A stretch of 64,000 nt of DNA from JAVKBW01 sp040222995 (GTDB taxonomy: Bacteria; Pseudomonadota; Alphaproteobacteria; UBA8366; Aestuariispiraceae). The first letter of the stretch is position 1, and each line of letters starts with the position of its first letter. The notes under the pieces are model-generated. The model worked only from the letters and a program-made list of their open reading frames with translations. It did not search any database and had not been told where the DNA came from. A program made the position numbers and the translations under genes. Shown piece by piece: positions 16,489 to 25,978 of this stretch. The stretch lies in the NCBI GenBank assembly GCA_040222995.1, contig JAVKBW010000082.1:62001-126000 (forward strand). The letters run 5' to 3'.

Positions 16489-17139
16489 CTATGGCGCGAG
16501 AATAACCGGGCCGGGCGTTCCGTCGATATAGGCCGTGCCGTCGCGCACCTCGATCCGGCCTTCGGCCAGCAGGGCCAGGGCGCGCGGATAGATGATGTGT
16601 TCCTGTTCCAGAACCCGGGCGGCGAGGGTGGCGGGATCGTCGTTTTTCAGCACCGGCACACGGGCCTGCAGCAACAGCGGGCCGTCATCCAGTTCAGGCC
16701 GCACCAGATGCACGGTCGCGCCGTGCAGGGCGTCGCCGGCTTCCAGCACTCGTTCGTGGCTGTGCAGCCCCTTGTACACCGGCAGCAGGGACGGGTGGAT
16801 GTTGAGCATCGCATCGCGCCAGCCATTGACGAAATCCGGCGTCAGGACGCGCAGGAAGCCGGCCAGACAGACGATCTCGATGCCTGCGTCCCGCAAAACC
16901 GTGTCGATTGCCGCATCGAAGGTCGGCCGGTCGGCAAACCCGCGATGATCGACGACGGCGGTGGCGATACCGGCGCGCCGCGCCCGTTCAAGCCCGAAAG
17001 CATCGTCGTTGTTCGACAGAACAAGGGCGATTTCCGCCGGATAGTTGTCCTGCGCCGCGGCGTCGATCAGGGCCTGCAAGTTGGTGCCGCCGCCTGACAG
17101 CAGCACGCCGACGCGTTTGCGGGGAGTGGACGCCGTCAC
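16489..17139 (-). CDS. purN: Phosphoribosylglycinamide formyltransferase
   Basis: A 216-residue GART enzyme: VGVLLSGGGTNLQALIDAA at the N-terminus, the folate-site block DAMLNIHPSLLPVYKGLHSH with catalytic Asn/His, and HGATVHLVRPELDDGPLLLQ. It uses 10-formyl-THF to formylate GAR in purine synthesis. It lies 3 bp downstream of purM on the same strand, and the two act in successive parts of the pathway. Confidence 0.95.
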   Translation of the reverse strand: MTASTPRKRVGVLLSGGGTNLQALIDAAAQDNYPAEIALVLSNNDDAFGLERARRAGIATAVVDHRGFADRPTFDAAIDTVLRDAGIEIVCLAGFLRVLTPDFVNGWRDAMLNIHPSLLPVYKGLHSHERVLEAGDALHGATVHLVRPELDDGPLLLQARVPVLKNDDPATLAARVLEQEHIIYPRALALLAEGRIEVRDGTAYIDGTPGPVILAP

Positions 17140-17142
17140 CGT

Positions 17143-18291
17143 TCAGTCGTCGATACCGGCGATATGGACCGCCGGGCTGTCCGCGTCGCGGGCGACGACG
17201 TGGCCGATGGCGTAGACCTGTTCGCCGGCATCCCGCAGCAGGGCCGACAGGGCGTCCGCCTTGTCCGGCGCGGCGAACACCGCCATGCCGATGCCGCAAT
17301 TGAAGGTGCGGTGCATTTCGTGCGGGGAAACGCCGCCGGTTTTTTCCAGCCAGTCGAACACCGGCAAAACCGGCCAGTCATCGCGCGTCAGGTCGCAGCC
17401 GAGCCCTTTCGGCAGAACGCGGGGCAGGTTTTCGTAAAACCCGCCGCCGGTGATGTGCACCAGCCCCTTGATGAGATCGTCCTTCAGGCCTTCCAGACAC
17501 GACCGCACATAGATTTTCGTCGGCGTCATCAGAACATCGGCCAGGGTCGCGGCCGGGTCGAACGGGGCGGGATCGTCCCAGCCGAGGCCCGATATACCGA
17601 CAATGCGACGGACCAGCGAATAGCCGTTCGAGTGCACGCCGCTGGAACCGAGCCCCAGAATGACGTCGCCTTCCTCGATATTGCGGCCGTCGATCAGCCG
17701 GTCGCGTTCCGCCGCGCCGACCGCGAAGCCGGCCAGATCGTAGTCGCCGTCCCCGTACATGCCCGGCATTTCCGCCGTTTCGCCGCCGATCAACGCCGCG
17801 CCGGCCTGGCGGCACCCCTCGGCGATGCCGGAGACGACTTCGGTCGCGACCTCGATGCTGAGATGGCCTGTCGCAAAATAGTCCAGAAAAAGTAACGGTT
17901 CCGCCCCCTGAACGACCAGATCATTGACGCACATTGCGACAAGATCGATTCCGACGCTTTCATGACGCCCGGCATCGATGGCGATGCGCAGCTTGGTGCC
18001 GACCCCGTCGGTCGCCGCGACAAGGACAGGGTCCTTGAACCCGGCGGCCTTCAGGTCGAACAGGCCGCCGAAGCCACCCAGCTCGCTGTCGGCGCCGGGA
18101 CGGATTGTCGACCGGGCAAGCGGTTTGATCGCGTCGACAAGCGCGTTTCCGGCATCGATATCGACGCCAGAATCGCGGTAACTTAGGCCGTTGGCTTTCG
18201 CTTTTGACCGGTCAACAGGGGGTTGCTTACTTGCTATGACGCCCTCACATGCATAAACGATTGGGACGATGTTCGATAAGCAGCGACGCAT
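17143..18291 (-). CDS. purM: Phosphoribosylformylglycinamidine cyclo-ligase (AIR synthetase)
   Basis: The conserved protein starts at NGLSYRDSGVDIDAGNALV and continues through LKAAGFKDPVLVAATDGVGTK, LIGGETAEMPGMY and ITGGGFYENLPRVLP, all PurM signatures; it closes the imidazole ring to form AIR. The only canonical in-frame start is ATG at 18291-18289, giving a 38-residue extension and overlapping the divergent gene's second ATG. An ATA codon at 18237-18235, preceded by GAGGG, would give a normal-length MASKQPPVDRS N-terminus but is a very rare start. The 5' end is therefore uncertain; the function is not. Confidence 0.92.
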   Translation of the reverse strand: MRRCLSNIVPIVYACEGVIASKQPPVDRSKAKANGLSYRDSGVDIDAGNALVDAIKPLARSTIRPGADSELGGFGGLFDLKAAGFKDPVLVAATDGVGTKLRIAIDAGRHESVGIDLVAMCVNDLVVQGAEPLLFLDYFATGHLSIEVATEVVSGIAEGCRQAGAALIGGETAEMPGMYGDGDYDLAGFAVGAAERDRLIDGRNIEEGDVILGLGSSGVHSNGYSLVRRIVGISGLGWDDPAPFDPAATLADVLMTPTKIYVRSCLEGLKDDLIKGLVHITGGGFYENLPRVLPKGLGCDLTRDDWPVLPVFDWLEKTGGVSPHEMHRTFNCGIGMAVFAAPDKADALSALLRDAGEQVYAIGHVVARDADSPAVHIAGIDD

Positions 18292-19426
18292 GACGAGTCA
18301 ACCAACCACTTTCGATTTGCGGTCTCGTATTCTGGCCGTGCTGACGCTTGGCCTGGTCCTGGCCGTTACCGCGCTGCCCGGCAGCGCAATGGCGCAGTCG
18401 ATTTATGACGTTTCCGGCATCGCCATCGATGAATCGGCCGGAAACGAAGTCGAAGCCAAGGAAACCGGGCTGGCCAAGGCGAAAAGCGCGGCTTTCCGGA
18501 AGCTTCTGTCGCGGCTGGCGGTCAATGAAACCGGGGCCGATCTGCCGCAGGCCGACGGGTCCGAAATAGAACGCATGATCGCCGACTTTTCGCTCGCGGA
18601 CGAGAAATTCGGCGGCGGGCGGTATCTCGCCTCGCTTACCGTGCGGTTTCAGCCGTCCGGCGTACGGAACTTTCTGGAGCGGCACAATCTGGTTTATTCG
18701 GAAGCCGTGAGCGGCCGGCTGGTCGTTCTGCCGGTCTTTGAAAACGGCGAAACCGCGCAGTTGTGGGATGAAACCAATCTCTGGCTTTCCGCCTGGGCGC
18801 GGCTTGAGGAACTGGATTCGCTGCCGGTGCCGCTGATCGTGCCGCTGGGCGACATCGCCGACGTTTCGGCAATCGGCGCAGCGCAGGCGATACGGGTGAT
18901 TCCGGAGAACATCGATTCGATCTCTGACCGCTATCAGGCCGAGGGCGCGGTGGTGGCGATTGCACGAACCGGCGAGAACGCCGCCACCGGCGGGTATCAG
19001 GTCGATGTCGTCTATCTGTCGACAGCGCCCGGCTGGGCGGACGTGACGCAGAATTTCTCGGTCGCCGGCACGGCGGAGGAATCGCTGGAAGACGTGCTGG
19101 CGAAAGCGGCGCAGACGACCGCCGTTTCGATTGTCGACGCCTGGAAAAACCAGAACGCGATTCAGCCGAACCAGGCCCGGCAGAGTCTGTCGGCCATCGT
19201 GCCGCTCAACGGCCTGCCGTCCTGGGTCGCCGTCGAGAAGAAGCTGTCGCGCATATCGCCGGTCAAGTCGGTCAACCTGTCCGAAATCGCGCTCGACCGC
19301 GCGGCAATCGAAATCGTTTTCGTCGGCTCGGTCGACCAGTTGCAGCGGGCCCTTAACCAGAACGGCCTCGGGTTGATCAACGATCTGGAAACCGGTGAGG
19401 TAAAACTGGTCGCGAGCCGGCCATGA
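18269..19426 (+). CDS. DUF2066 domain secreted protein
   Basis: A 385-residue protein with a signal peptide (RILAVLTLGLVLAVTALPGSAMAQ) and the body typical of DUF2066 proteins, beginning IYDVSGIAIDESAGNEVEAKETGLAKAKSAAF. In alphaproteobacteria this family regularly sits ahead of an AI-2E-type permease and HdaA, exactly as here. No enzymatic motif is visible and its function is not known to me. The start could be 18269 or 18290; both keep the signal peptide, and the second overlaps the only canonical purM start codon. The stop overlaps the next start (ATGA). Confidence 0.8.
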   Translation: MFDKQRRMTSQPTTFDLRSRILAVLTLGLVLAVTALPGSAMAQSIYDVSGIAIDESAGNEVEAKETGLAKAKSAAFRKLLSRLAVNETGADLPQADGSEIERMIADFSLADEKFGGGRYLASLTVRFQPSGVRNFLERHNLVYSEAVSGRLVVLPVFENGETAQLWDETNLWLSAWARLEELDSLPVPLIVPLGDIADVSAIGAAQAIRVIPENIDSISDRYQAEGAVVAIARTGENAATGGYQVDVVYLSTAPGWADVTQNFSVAGTAEESLEDVLAKAAQTTAVSIVDAWKNQNAIQPNQARQSLSAIVPLNGLPSWVAVEKKLSRISPVKSVNLSEIALDRAAIEIVFVGSVDQLQRALNQNGLGLINDLETGEVKLVASRP

Positions 19427-20538
19427 CGACTCGCGAAAGAGGGGTGTTCTGGACGGCAGGACTCGCACTGACCGTCGCCGCCCTATACATTCTGAAGCCT
19501 ATTCTTCTGCCTTTCGTCGCCGGCATGGCGGTCGCCTATTTTCTCGATCCTGTCTGCGACCGGCTTGAGGAGAAGGGCCTGTCGCGCACCGCCGCGACCG
19601 CCCTCGTTACCGCGTTCTTTTTCCTTGTCATGATTGTCGTCGTTGGCGCGACGGCGCCGTTCATCTACGCCCAGATCGTCAGTTTCGCAGAGAAGGTGCC
19701 ATCCTATGTGGAGGCGATCCAGGTAAAGGCCGGGCCGCTGGTGGACTTCATCACCTCGGAGCTGGAAAGCGGTAGCGGATCCGATATCGGCGGCAATGCG
19801 GCGCAATATGCCGGCACGGCGGTGCAATGGGTCGCCAAGGCGCTGGCGCGTGTGCTGGGCGGCCTCAGCGCGGTCGCCGATCTGCTGTCGCTGGTGGTGC
19901 TGACGCCGATTGTCGCCTTCTATCTGCTGCGCGACTGGGACGTCATCGTCGCCAGGGTCGATTCCTGGCTGCCGCGCGCCCATGCCGACACCATCCGCGA
20001 ACAGGTCAGCACCGTCGACCGGACCCTGGCCGGGTTCGTGCGCGGGCAGGCGAGCGTGTGTTTCGTGATGGGGCTGTTCTACGGTATCGGCCTGACCATC
20101 GCCGGGCTGGATTTCGGTTTCATCGTCGGCTTCTTCACAGGGCTGATCTCGTTCATTCCGTATTTCGGCATGATGATCGGTATGGTTCTGGGCGGCGGCA
20201 TCGCGATTGCGCAGTTCGATACAATTCCGCCGATCCTGATTGTGTTCGGCATATTTGCGGCCGGGCAGGTTATCGAAGGCAATTTCCTGACGCCGAAACT
20301 GGTCGGCAACCGGGTGCAGCTTCACGAGGTCTGGATTATTTTCGCCCTGCTGGCGGGCGGTCTGCTGTTCGGGTTTGTCGGCATTCTTCTGGCTGTGCCG
20401 ATCGCGGCGGTGGTCGGCGTGCTGGTGCGGTTTCTTCTGACGCAGTATCTCGGCAGTCCGCTGTATCATCACGGGACGGCCCCGCCGCCCGGCGAGGACG
20501 GTAAAAAAGAACCATCGGCCGCAAAAGGGACGGAGTGA
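19423..20538 (+). CDS. AI-2E/PerM-family membrane permease
   Basis: A 371-residue protein with about eight hydrophobic segments. Family landmarks are KPILLPFVAGMAVAYFLDPVCDRLEEKG near the N-terminus and VIEGNFLTPKLVGNRVQLHEVWIIFALLAGG with LLAVPIAAVVGVL near the C-terminus. PerM/TqsA proteins form oligomeric membrane channels or transporters; the substrate is not determined by sequence. Its start overlaps the DUF2066 stop by 4 bp, pointing to translational coupling, and hdaA follows 9 bp later. Confidence 0.88.
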   Translation: MTTRERGVFWTAGLALTVAALYILKPILLPFVAGMAVAYFLDPVCDRLEEKGLSRTAATALVTAFFFLVMIVVVGATAPFIYAQIVSFAEKVPSYVEAIQVKAGPLVDFITSELESGSGSDIGGNAAQYAGTAVQWVAKALARVLGGLSAVADLLSLVVLTPIVAFYLLRDWDVIVARVDSWLPRAHADTIREQVSTVDRTLAGFVRGQASVCFVMGLFYGIGLTIAGLDFGFIVGFFTGLISFIPYFGMMIGMVLGGGIAIAQFDTIPPILIVFGIFAAGQVIEGNFLTPKLVGNRVQLHEVWIIFALLAGGLLFGFVGILLAVPIAAVVGVLVRFLLTQYLGSPLYHHGTAPPPGEDGKKEPSAAKGTE

Positions 20539-20547
20539 GCGGGAGAG

Positions 20548-21240
20548 ATGGGTGCATGCGACCAACTTCCCCTCGACTTCGAAACGCGCTCTCTGCAGGG
20601 ACGGTCCGATTTCATCGTAACGCCGGTGACGGAAGCAGCGGTTGCGCTGATCGATTCCTGGCCGGACTGGCCCGCCACCGCAGTCGCCATCTACGGACCT
20701 GCGGGATCGGGTAAAAGCCATCTTGCCGCGATCTGGCGGGAAAGGAGCGGGGCGACGAATCTTGACCTGACCAATCTGGAATCGACGATCAATCATTTGC
20801 AGAACTGTCCGGCCGGTGAAATCCATAACCATAATATGGTATTAGAGCTTGTCGATGACCTGGCCGCATCGCCCGTGCGGCAGCAGGGTGTGTTCCATCT
20901 TCTAAACACGATCCGCGAACAGCAGGCGTATCTTCTGATGATCAGCCGTCAGGCACCGTCCCGTTTCGATGTCGCTCTGCCGGATCTGAGGTCCCGTTTG
21001 CGCGCCATTCCGGCGGTCGAGATACCAGCGCCGGACGATGAGCTGCTGCACGGTCTGCTGATCAAGATGTTTCGGGACCGGCAATTATCGGTCTCTAACG
21101 AGGTGATCGACTACATCGTTCCGCGCATGGAACGGTCGTTCCAGGGCGCTCAATCCCTGGTCGATCTGCTCGACCGGCTGGCGCTGGCGGAAAAGCGCGC
21201 CATAACAGTGCCGTTTGTCCGTTCCGTAATGGATCTGTAA
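20548..21240 (+). CDS. hdaA: Regulator of DnaA, Hda-like (HdaA)
   Basis: A 230-residue DnaA-AAA-like protein without the DnaA DNA-binding domain. It starts CDQLPLDFETRSLQGRSDFIV (the QLPLDF clamp-binding motif), has Walker A IYGPAGSGKSHLAAIW near residue 50, and RSRLRAIPAVEIPAPDDELLHGLLIKMF. HdaA binds the sliding clamp and promotes ATP hydrolysis by DnaA, limiting re-initiation. It ends the DUF2066-perM-hdaA operon and lies upstream of the polyphosphate genes. Confidence 0.9.
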   Translation: MGACDQLPLDFETRSLQGRSDFIVTPVTEAAVALIDSWPDWPATAVAIYGPAGSGKSHLAAIWRERSGATNLDLTNLESTINHLQNCPAGEIHNHNMVLELVDDLAASPVRQQGVFHLLNTIREQQAYLLMISRQAPSRFDVALPDLRSRLRAIPAVEIPAPDDELLHGLLIKMFRDRQLSVSNEVIDYIVPRMERSFQGAQSLVDLLDRLALAEKRAITVPFVRSVMDL

Positions 21241-21407
21241 CGTCGGTTCTTTCCCCCGGCTTCACTTTTCCGGCTAAAGCCTTTATTGGTTTCAGGGTTC
21301 CGGTCGTCGTTTCGGCGAGGCCGGGTTGTGTTTTTGTCCGTACCGTTTTTTTACCCCGAGTATTTTTATGTCGATGTCCAAGAACAATATTGAGAACTCA
21401 GCAGCGA

Positions 21408-22922
21408 ATGAAGAACGAAGAAGTCGAAGTGAAACTGTCGCTTCCGCCGGAGCAGGCGAACAGTTTTCGTCGGTCGACACTCCTGCGCGACCATAAGGTT
21501 GCCCGGGCGCAGACCGCCCAGTTGATCAGCACCTATTTCGATACGCCCTCGCTGGGCCTGCGCCGGAACGGCATGGCCTTGCGTATCCGCCAGGCCGGCG
21601 GCCTTCGGGAACAAACCCTTAAGTGGTCGAACAAGCCGTCGTCCGGCCTGCAATCGAGAACCGAATTCAACACGCCCATCGAAGCCGATGTGCCGGATTT
21701 CGGCGTGCTGAAGGAAGCCGGCATGCGCGACATGCTGTCGGCGACGGGGAGCATCAAGAAGATCGCGCCGGTTTTCGCGACAGACGTCAAACGCACGACC
21801 TGGCTGCTGGATTTCAACGGCAGCAGAATCGAGGTTGCGCTGGACGAGGGGGAAATCCGGTCGGATGACCGTGTCGAACCGATCTCGGAAATCGAACTCG
21901 AGCTGAAAGACGGCGAACCGGTGGCTTTGATCGATCTGGCGATCCTGATCGCCGGACGACTGAATGTCTGCCCGGCGGTGGACAGCAAGGCCGGGCGCGG
22001 TTACGCACTGTTCGACAACGAAAAGCGAACGGCGAAAAAGGTCAAGTCGCCGGAGCTGACGGCGGATGATACTGTTGTTTCCGCTTTTCAGACCTTCATG
22101 CATGGCGGGATCAAGCAATTGCTGGAAAACCGCCAGGTGATTATCGACGGCGAAGACGCCGAAGGTGTTCACCAGGGTCGTATCGCAGTGCGGCGGATGC
22201 GGGCGGCGGTTTCAGTATTCAAGCCGATCCTCGAGGAAGGGTCGCTGGCCAAGGCCCAGGCGGAACTGCGATGGATGCAGCAGGAACTGGGGCCGGCGCG
22301 CGACTGGGATGTCTTTCTCGAGACGACCGTCAATCCGCTGCTTGCGCGATTGCCGGATAGCGCGGCGCTACGGGCGCTGGCGAAGGCGGCGCAGGCGCAG
22401 CAGGAAGCCGGGTACGAACGCGCCCGGGCTTTTCTGTCATCGCGCCGATTCGCTGTTTCATTACTTTGGCTGGAACGCTGGCTGCTGGAAGTCGCCGACG
22501 AATCGAGGAAAACCGAACCGCTCGTCGATTTCGCGGCCCGGCTGCTGCAGTCCCGGCGCAAGAAGGCGCGCAGGAAAGCGGGAGAGAACGTAACGGCCCT
22601 GCCGGAGGCGACGCTGCATGAATTGCGTATCGAACTGAAAAAGCTGCGCTATACCGCGCAACTTTTCAAATCGCTGTATCCGGGCGCCAAAACCGATGCC
22701 TATATGCAACGCCTTTCGGCGATGCAGGATTGTCTGGGCGGGTTGAACGACGCGGCGGTTCAGCGGGGATTGCTGCAACAATTGAAAGAAGCGGGCACAC
22801 CGGCGAACCGCGATGCGCAAGCCATACTCGCCGGCTGGCATGCGGCGCATACACAAACCGGATTGGCGCATCTGGCGGCGCTATGGGCCGACTTCGCCGC
22901 CGCGAAACCCTTCTGGCGCTGA
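21408..22922 (+). CDS. CYTH and CHAD domain protein (inorganic triphosphatase / polyphosphate-binding)
   Basis: The 504-residue protein has an N-terminal CYTH domain starting with the diagnostic EVEVKLSLPPEQ (alternating Glu/Lys metal-binding motif; about residues 1-205) and a C-terminal CHAD domain (about 225-500) with the conserved helical pattern VHQGRIAVRRMRAAVSVF and LHELRIELKKLRYTAQLF. CYTH enzymes hydrolyse triphosphates; CHAD domains bind polyphosphate. ppk and ppx lie about 5 kb further along, which fits. Start 21408 puts EVEVKL at residues 4-9; an in-frame TTG at 21390 is possible. Confidence 0.9.
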   Translation: MKNEEVEVKLSLPPEQANSFRRSTLLRDHKVARAQTAQLISTYFDTPSLGLRRNGMALRIRQAGGLREQTLKWSNKPSSGLQSRTEFNTPIEADVPDFGVLKEAGMRDMLSATGSIKKIAPVFATDVKRTTWLLDFNGSRIEVALDEGEIRSDDRVEPISEIELELKDGEPVALIDLAILIAGRLNVCPAVDSKAGRGYALFDNEKRTAKKVKSPELTADDTVVSAFQTFMHGGIKQLLENRQVIIDGEDAEGVHQGRIAVRRMRAAVSVFKPILEEGSLAKAQAELRWMQQELGPARDWDVFLETTVNPLLARLPDSAALRALAKAAQAQQEAGYERARAFLSSRRFAVSLLWLERWLLEVADESRKTEPLVDFAARLLQSRRKKARRKAGENVTALPEATLHELRIELKKLRYTAQLFKSLYPGAKTDAYMQRLSAMQDCLGGLNDAAVQRGLLQQLKEAGTPANRDAQAILAGWHAAHTQTGLAHLAALWADFAAAKPFWR

Positions 22923-22943
22923 AACGGCCTGCCGACGGGCCGG

Positions 22944-23279
22944 TTACTGCTTCGCGTATTCCGCCGTCAGGTCTTCCGCCGCCTTTGCCCAGGCGATCGC
23001 CGATTCCGCCTGCGCCCGCGCTCTCGCCAGCGTCAGTCTCGTGGCGTTTTCCCGGCCGCAGAGCCGCTTCGACGAATTGGACAGCATGATGGCGTCATCG
23101 ACCAGTACGCGGACCCGGGTCTTGAAACCGGGCTCCTTGATTGCTTTCATGGCTTCCGATGCCGCTTCGACCGCAGCAGCGGCCTTGTCCACCATCGGTT
23201 TGCAGTCGACCGCGTAAGCGGGTGACGACGCAAGCAGACCGACAACGAGCACCGGGCCGGTCAGGATTTTACATTTCAT
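22944..23279 (-). CDS. Small secreted helical protein of unknown function
   Basis: A 111-residue product with a signal peptide (MKCKILTGPVLVVGLLASSPAYA) and a mature part that reads as two long helices with many Ala, Lys, Arg and two Cys (VDCKPM and KRLCGREN) that could pair. Start 23279 is supported by AGAGAGGCG about 8 bp upstream; a longer frame begins at 23306. It converges with the CYTH-CHAD gene and is divergent from the MFS gene. No family recognised. Confidence 0.6.
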   Translation of the reverse strand: MKCKILTGPVLVVGLLASSPAYAVDCKPMVDKAAAAVEAASEAMKAIKEPGFKTRVRVLVDDAIMLSNSSKRLCGRENATRLTLARARAQAESAIAWAKAAEDLTAEYAKQ

Positions 23280-23432
23280 ACAAATACGCCTCTCTTGTTG
23301 CAGCACCGCTTTACGACCACAGTCGGCGATCTTTCAACGGCGGCTGTTCATCACGCCGGTAACATTAAGTACAATCTTTGCCGGGGCGGTTATACAATGA
23401 TTTTTTTGGTTTGTATCCGGAAAGGGCGCTGA

Positions 23433-24758
23433 ATGTCCGATTCTGCATCGGAAACGGGGCCGAAGTCTCCCGGCGGGTCGACGCTGGGGCGTGATCTGGT
23501 CGGGGTCTCTGCCCTTCTGATCAGCGTCGCCTTTCTGCTGACCGGCAACGGCCTGCAGGGGACGCTGGTTCCCATTCGAGGCAATATCGAGCAATTCGGC
23601 CCGTTCGAAATCGGCCTGCTGGGCACCGGCTATTTCGTCGGCTTCACACTCGGCTGCGTATTCGGCCCGCAACTGATGGCGCGCGGCGGCCATATCAAAA
23701 CATTCATGGCGATGGCGTCGCTGGCGTCCGTCATGGCGCTGGTACATGTCATCATCGCCGAGCCGCATGTCTGGATCGGTCTGCGGGCGATAACCGGGTT
23801 TTGTTTTGCCGTTCTCTATATCGTCATCGAAAGCTGGCTGAACGAGAAATCCTCGAACGACAATCGGGGCGCGGTGTTTTCGATCTATACCGTCATCAAC
23901 CTGACGGTGATCACGGCCGGGCAGATGATGGTCGCGCTGGACGACCCGGCCGAGTTTTCGCTGTTTGCGATGGCCTCCATTCTGGTGTCGCTTGCCGGTT
24001 TGCCGCTTGCATTCGCCAAGACCGAATCGCCGGGGCCTGTGCCGAAGGTGAAAATAAGGCTGATCAAGCTGTACCGGGTTTCGCCGGTTGGCGTGGCGGG
24101 GTGTATCGCCATCGGCCTCGCAAACGGTGCTTTCTGGACGCTTGGTCCGGTTTTCGCCCAGAATAATGGCCTGGATGCCGCAGGTGTCGGTGTGTTCATG
24201 AGCGCCGTCGTGGTTGGCGGCGCTATTGTGCAATGGCCCCTTGGCGCGCTGTCCGACCGGGTCGACCGTCGTCATGTCGTTGTGGGATGCTGTGTCGCGT
24301 CGATCGGCATCGGCATCGCGATGACGGTTCTGCCGGTTTCGGACGGCGTCGCGATCTATCTGTATGGCGGCGTTTTCGGCATGAGCGCATTGCCGATCTA
24401 TGCTCTGGTTGTCGCCCATACCAATGACCATGCCGCACCGAGCGATATGGTGGAGGTTTCCAGCGGTTTGCTGCTTTTGTTCGGCCTTGGCGCTGCGGTC
24501 GGTCCGGTGTTGTCGCCGTTGCTGAGCGAACTGGTCGTCTTTGCGAACCTGTTCACTTACACAGCGATCATCCACGCGCTGTTTCTGGCATTCGTCCTTT
24601 GGCGGCTGACTATACGCAAACGGGTCGGCGAGAAGGACCGCGTAACCTTCAACGAGTCGGTAATCGCGGCGCAGACGGTCTCGCCGCTTGAAACGTCGAC
24701 GGTTATTTCCGCGACGGAAAACGGGCCGAGTGGCCCGGAGACCGGCCCGAATGACTGA
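23433..24758 (+). CDS. MFS transporter (YcaD-like)
   Basis: A 441-residue MFS protein with 12 hydrophobic segments, the motif GALSDRVDRRHVVV after helix 8, and a TGYFVGFTLGCVFGP first-repeat segment as in YcaD-type permeases. A polar C-terminal tail of about 40 residues follows the last helix. Substrate unknown. Its last 8 bp overlap the start of the zntB-like gene, so the two are probably translated from one message. Confidence 0.82.
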   Translation: MSDSASETGPKSPGGSTLGRDLVGVSALLISVAFLLTGNGLQGTLVPIRGNIEQFGPFEIGLLGTGYFVGFTLGCVFGPQLMARGGHIKTFMAMASLASVMALVHVIIAEPHVWIGLRAITGFCFAVLYIVIESWLNEKSSNDNRGAVFSIYTVINLTVITAGQMMVALDDPAEFSLFAMASILVSLAGLPLAFAKTESPGPVPKVKIRLIKLYRVSPVGVAGCIAIGLANGAFWTLGPVFAQNNGLDAAGVGVFMSAVVVGGAIVQWPLGALSDRVDRRHVVVGCCVASIGIGIAMTVLPVSDGVAIYLYGGVFGMSALPIYALVVAHTNDHAAPSDMVEVSSGLLLLFGLGAAVGPVLSPLLSELVVFANLFTYTAIIHALFLAFVLWRLTIRKRVGEKDRVTFNESVIAAQTVSPLETSTVISATENGPSGPETGPND

Positions 24759-25776
24759 TATCCGTCCCGAAGAGCTGGAGGATATTACGGTGCACGATAC
24801 GCTGCTGCCCGAATTCTTCGCCTATACGTTCGACAGGACAGGCGCGGGACAGCCGGTCGACCTGAAAGACCTGCAATCGATCAAGAGGGACGATCACGCC
24901 CTGGTCTGGGTGCACTTTCACCTGTCCAACAGGGCGGCGATCGACTGGTTGACGGATGCGGGCCTGGACAGCGTCATTATCGATGCGTTGACCGACAACG
25001 AAACACGGCCGCGCTGCACCGTGCACGGCGACGGTGCGTTCCTCAACCTTCGCGGCGTGAACCTCAACCCCGGCAGCGAGCCGGAAGACATGGTGTCTGT
25101 GCGGTTCTGGATCGAGGGAAACCGCGTGATCGGCGTCTGGCTGCGCCCCTTGATGGCGATCCGCGATCTTCTGGGGTCGGTGGAGCGGCGGCAGGGCCCG
25201 CTGAGCGCCGGAGACCTGATCGCCAGGATCGCCCTGCGTCTGGTCGACAAGGCGGAACCGGTCGTCGCGTCGCTGAACGAACGGCTGGATTCGCTTGAAG
25301 AGATGGATGTCGACGATCCGCCCGAAGATGCTAGGCGCAGATTGTCGGCGATCCGCCGGGAATCGATCCGGCTGCGCCGCTATATGCTACCGCAGCGGGA
25401 CGCCCTGTCGACGCTGGAAATAGAGGATTTCGACTGGCTGCCGCATTCAGACCGTGTTCGTATCCGTGAAGCTGTCGAGCATGTTGTCCGGCTGGGCGAG
25501 GAACTGGACGCCATTCGCGACCGCGCCCAGGTTGTCCGTGACGAACTGGTGGACCGACGGTCGGAGGCGATGAACAGGCAGATGCTGGTTCTTTCGGTCG
25601 TTGCCGCGGTGTTCCTGCCGCTGACCTTGATTGCGGGAGTGCTTGGCATGAATGTCGGCGGCGTTCCCGGCGCCGACAGCGCGTGGGGATTCGTTTCGGT
25701 TTGCGGTTTTCTGGTCGCCTTTGCGGCTGTTCTGATATGGTATTTCCGCCGTATTGGCCTTTTAAGACGGTTCTAA
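24751..25776 (+). CDS. zntB: CorA-family zinc transporter ZntB
   Basis: A 341-residue CorA-superfamily protein: a large cytoplasmic N-terminal domain with WVHFHLSNRAAIDWL, a long helix region (about 180-280) and two C-terminal membrane helices separated by the signature GMNVGGVPG. That loop variant (GMN followed by GG-PG) is the ZntB subgroup. ZntB has been described as a zinc carrier. Start 24751 (MTDIRPEELEDI) overlaps the MFS gene by 8 bp; a longer in-frame opening at 24688 lies wholly within it and is unlikely. Confidence 0.85.
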   Translation: MTDIRPEELEDITVHDTLLPEFFAYTFDRTGAGQPVDLKDLQSIKRDDHALVWVHFHLSNRAAIDWLTDAGLDSVIIDALTDNETRPRCTVHGDGAFLNLRGVNLNPGSEPEDMVSVRFWIEGNRVIGVWLRPLMAIRDLLGSVERRQGPLSAGDLIARIALRLVDKAEPVVASLNERLDSLEEMDVDDPPEDARRRLSAIRRESIRLRRYMLPQRDALSTLEIEDFDWLPHSDRVRIREAVEHVVRLGEELDAIRDRAQVVRDELVDRRSEAMNRQMLVLSVVAAVFLPLTLIAGVLGMNVGGVPGADSAWGFVSVCGFLVAFAAVLIWYFRRIGLLRRF

Positions 25777-25787
25777 CCAGCAACTGA

Positions 25788-25805
25788 AATTGAATTAATT
25801 CAATT
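25788..25805. promoter_or_regulatory. Perfect 18-bp AT palindrome downstream of zntB
   Basis: AATTGAATTAATTCAATT is exactly self-complementary. It lies 12 bp after the zntB stop and about 175 bp before the secreted-protein gene, with weaker outer arms (TAACCA and GGTTA). It could be an operator for a dimeric regulator or a weak hairpin; there is no clean U-tract directly after it. Confidence 0.4.
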
Positions 25806-25978
25806 GGTTAGATGCCAAAATCCCGAATATCAACGATCATTCACAAATTTATCTAAAATTTTATTTACTGTGCGCTGCATCACAGCGTAAAAGCCGCGTT
25901 GCCGCTATAAACAATTTATCATTTGAGGCCGGCAGAAGGCCGGTGACGAACAAACAGCAGAAAGCCTGGAGCAAGAAT

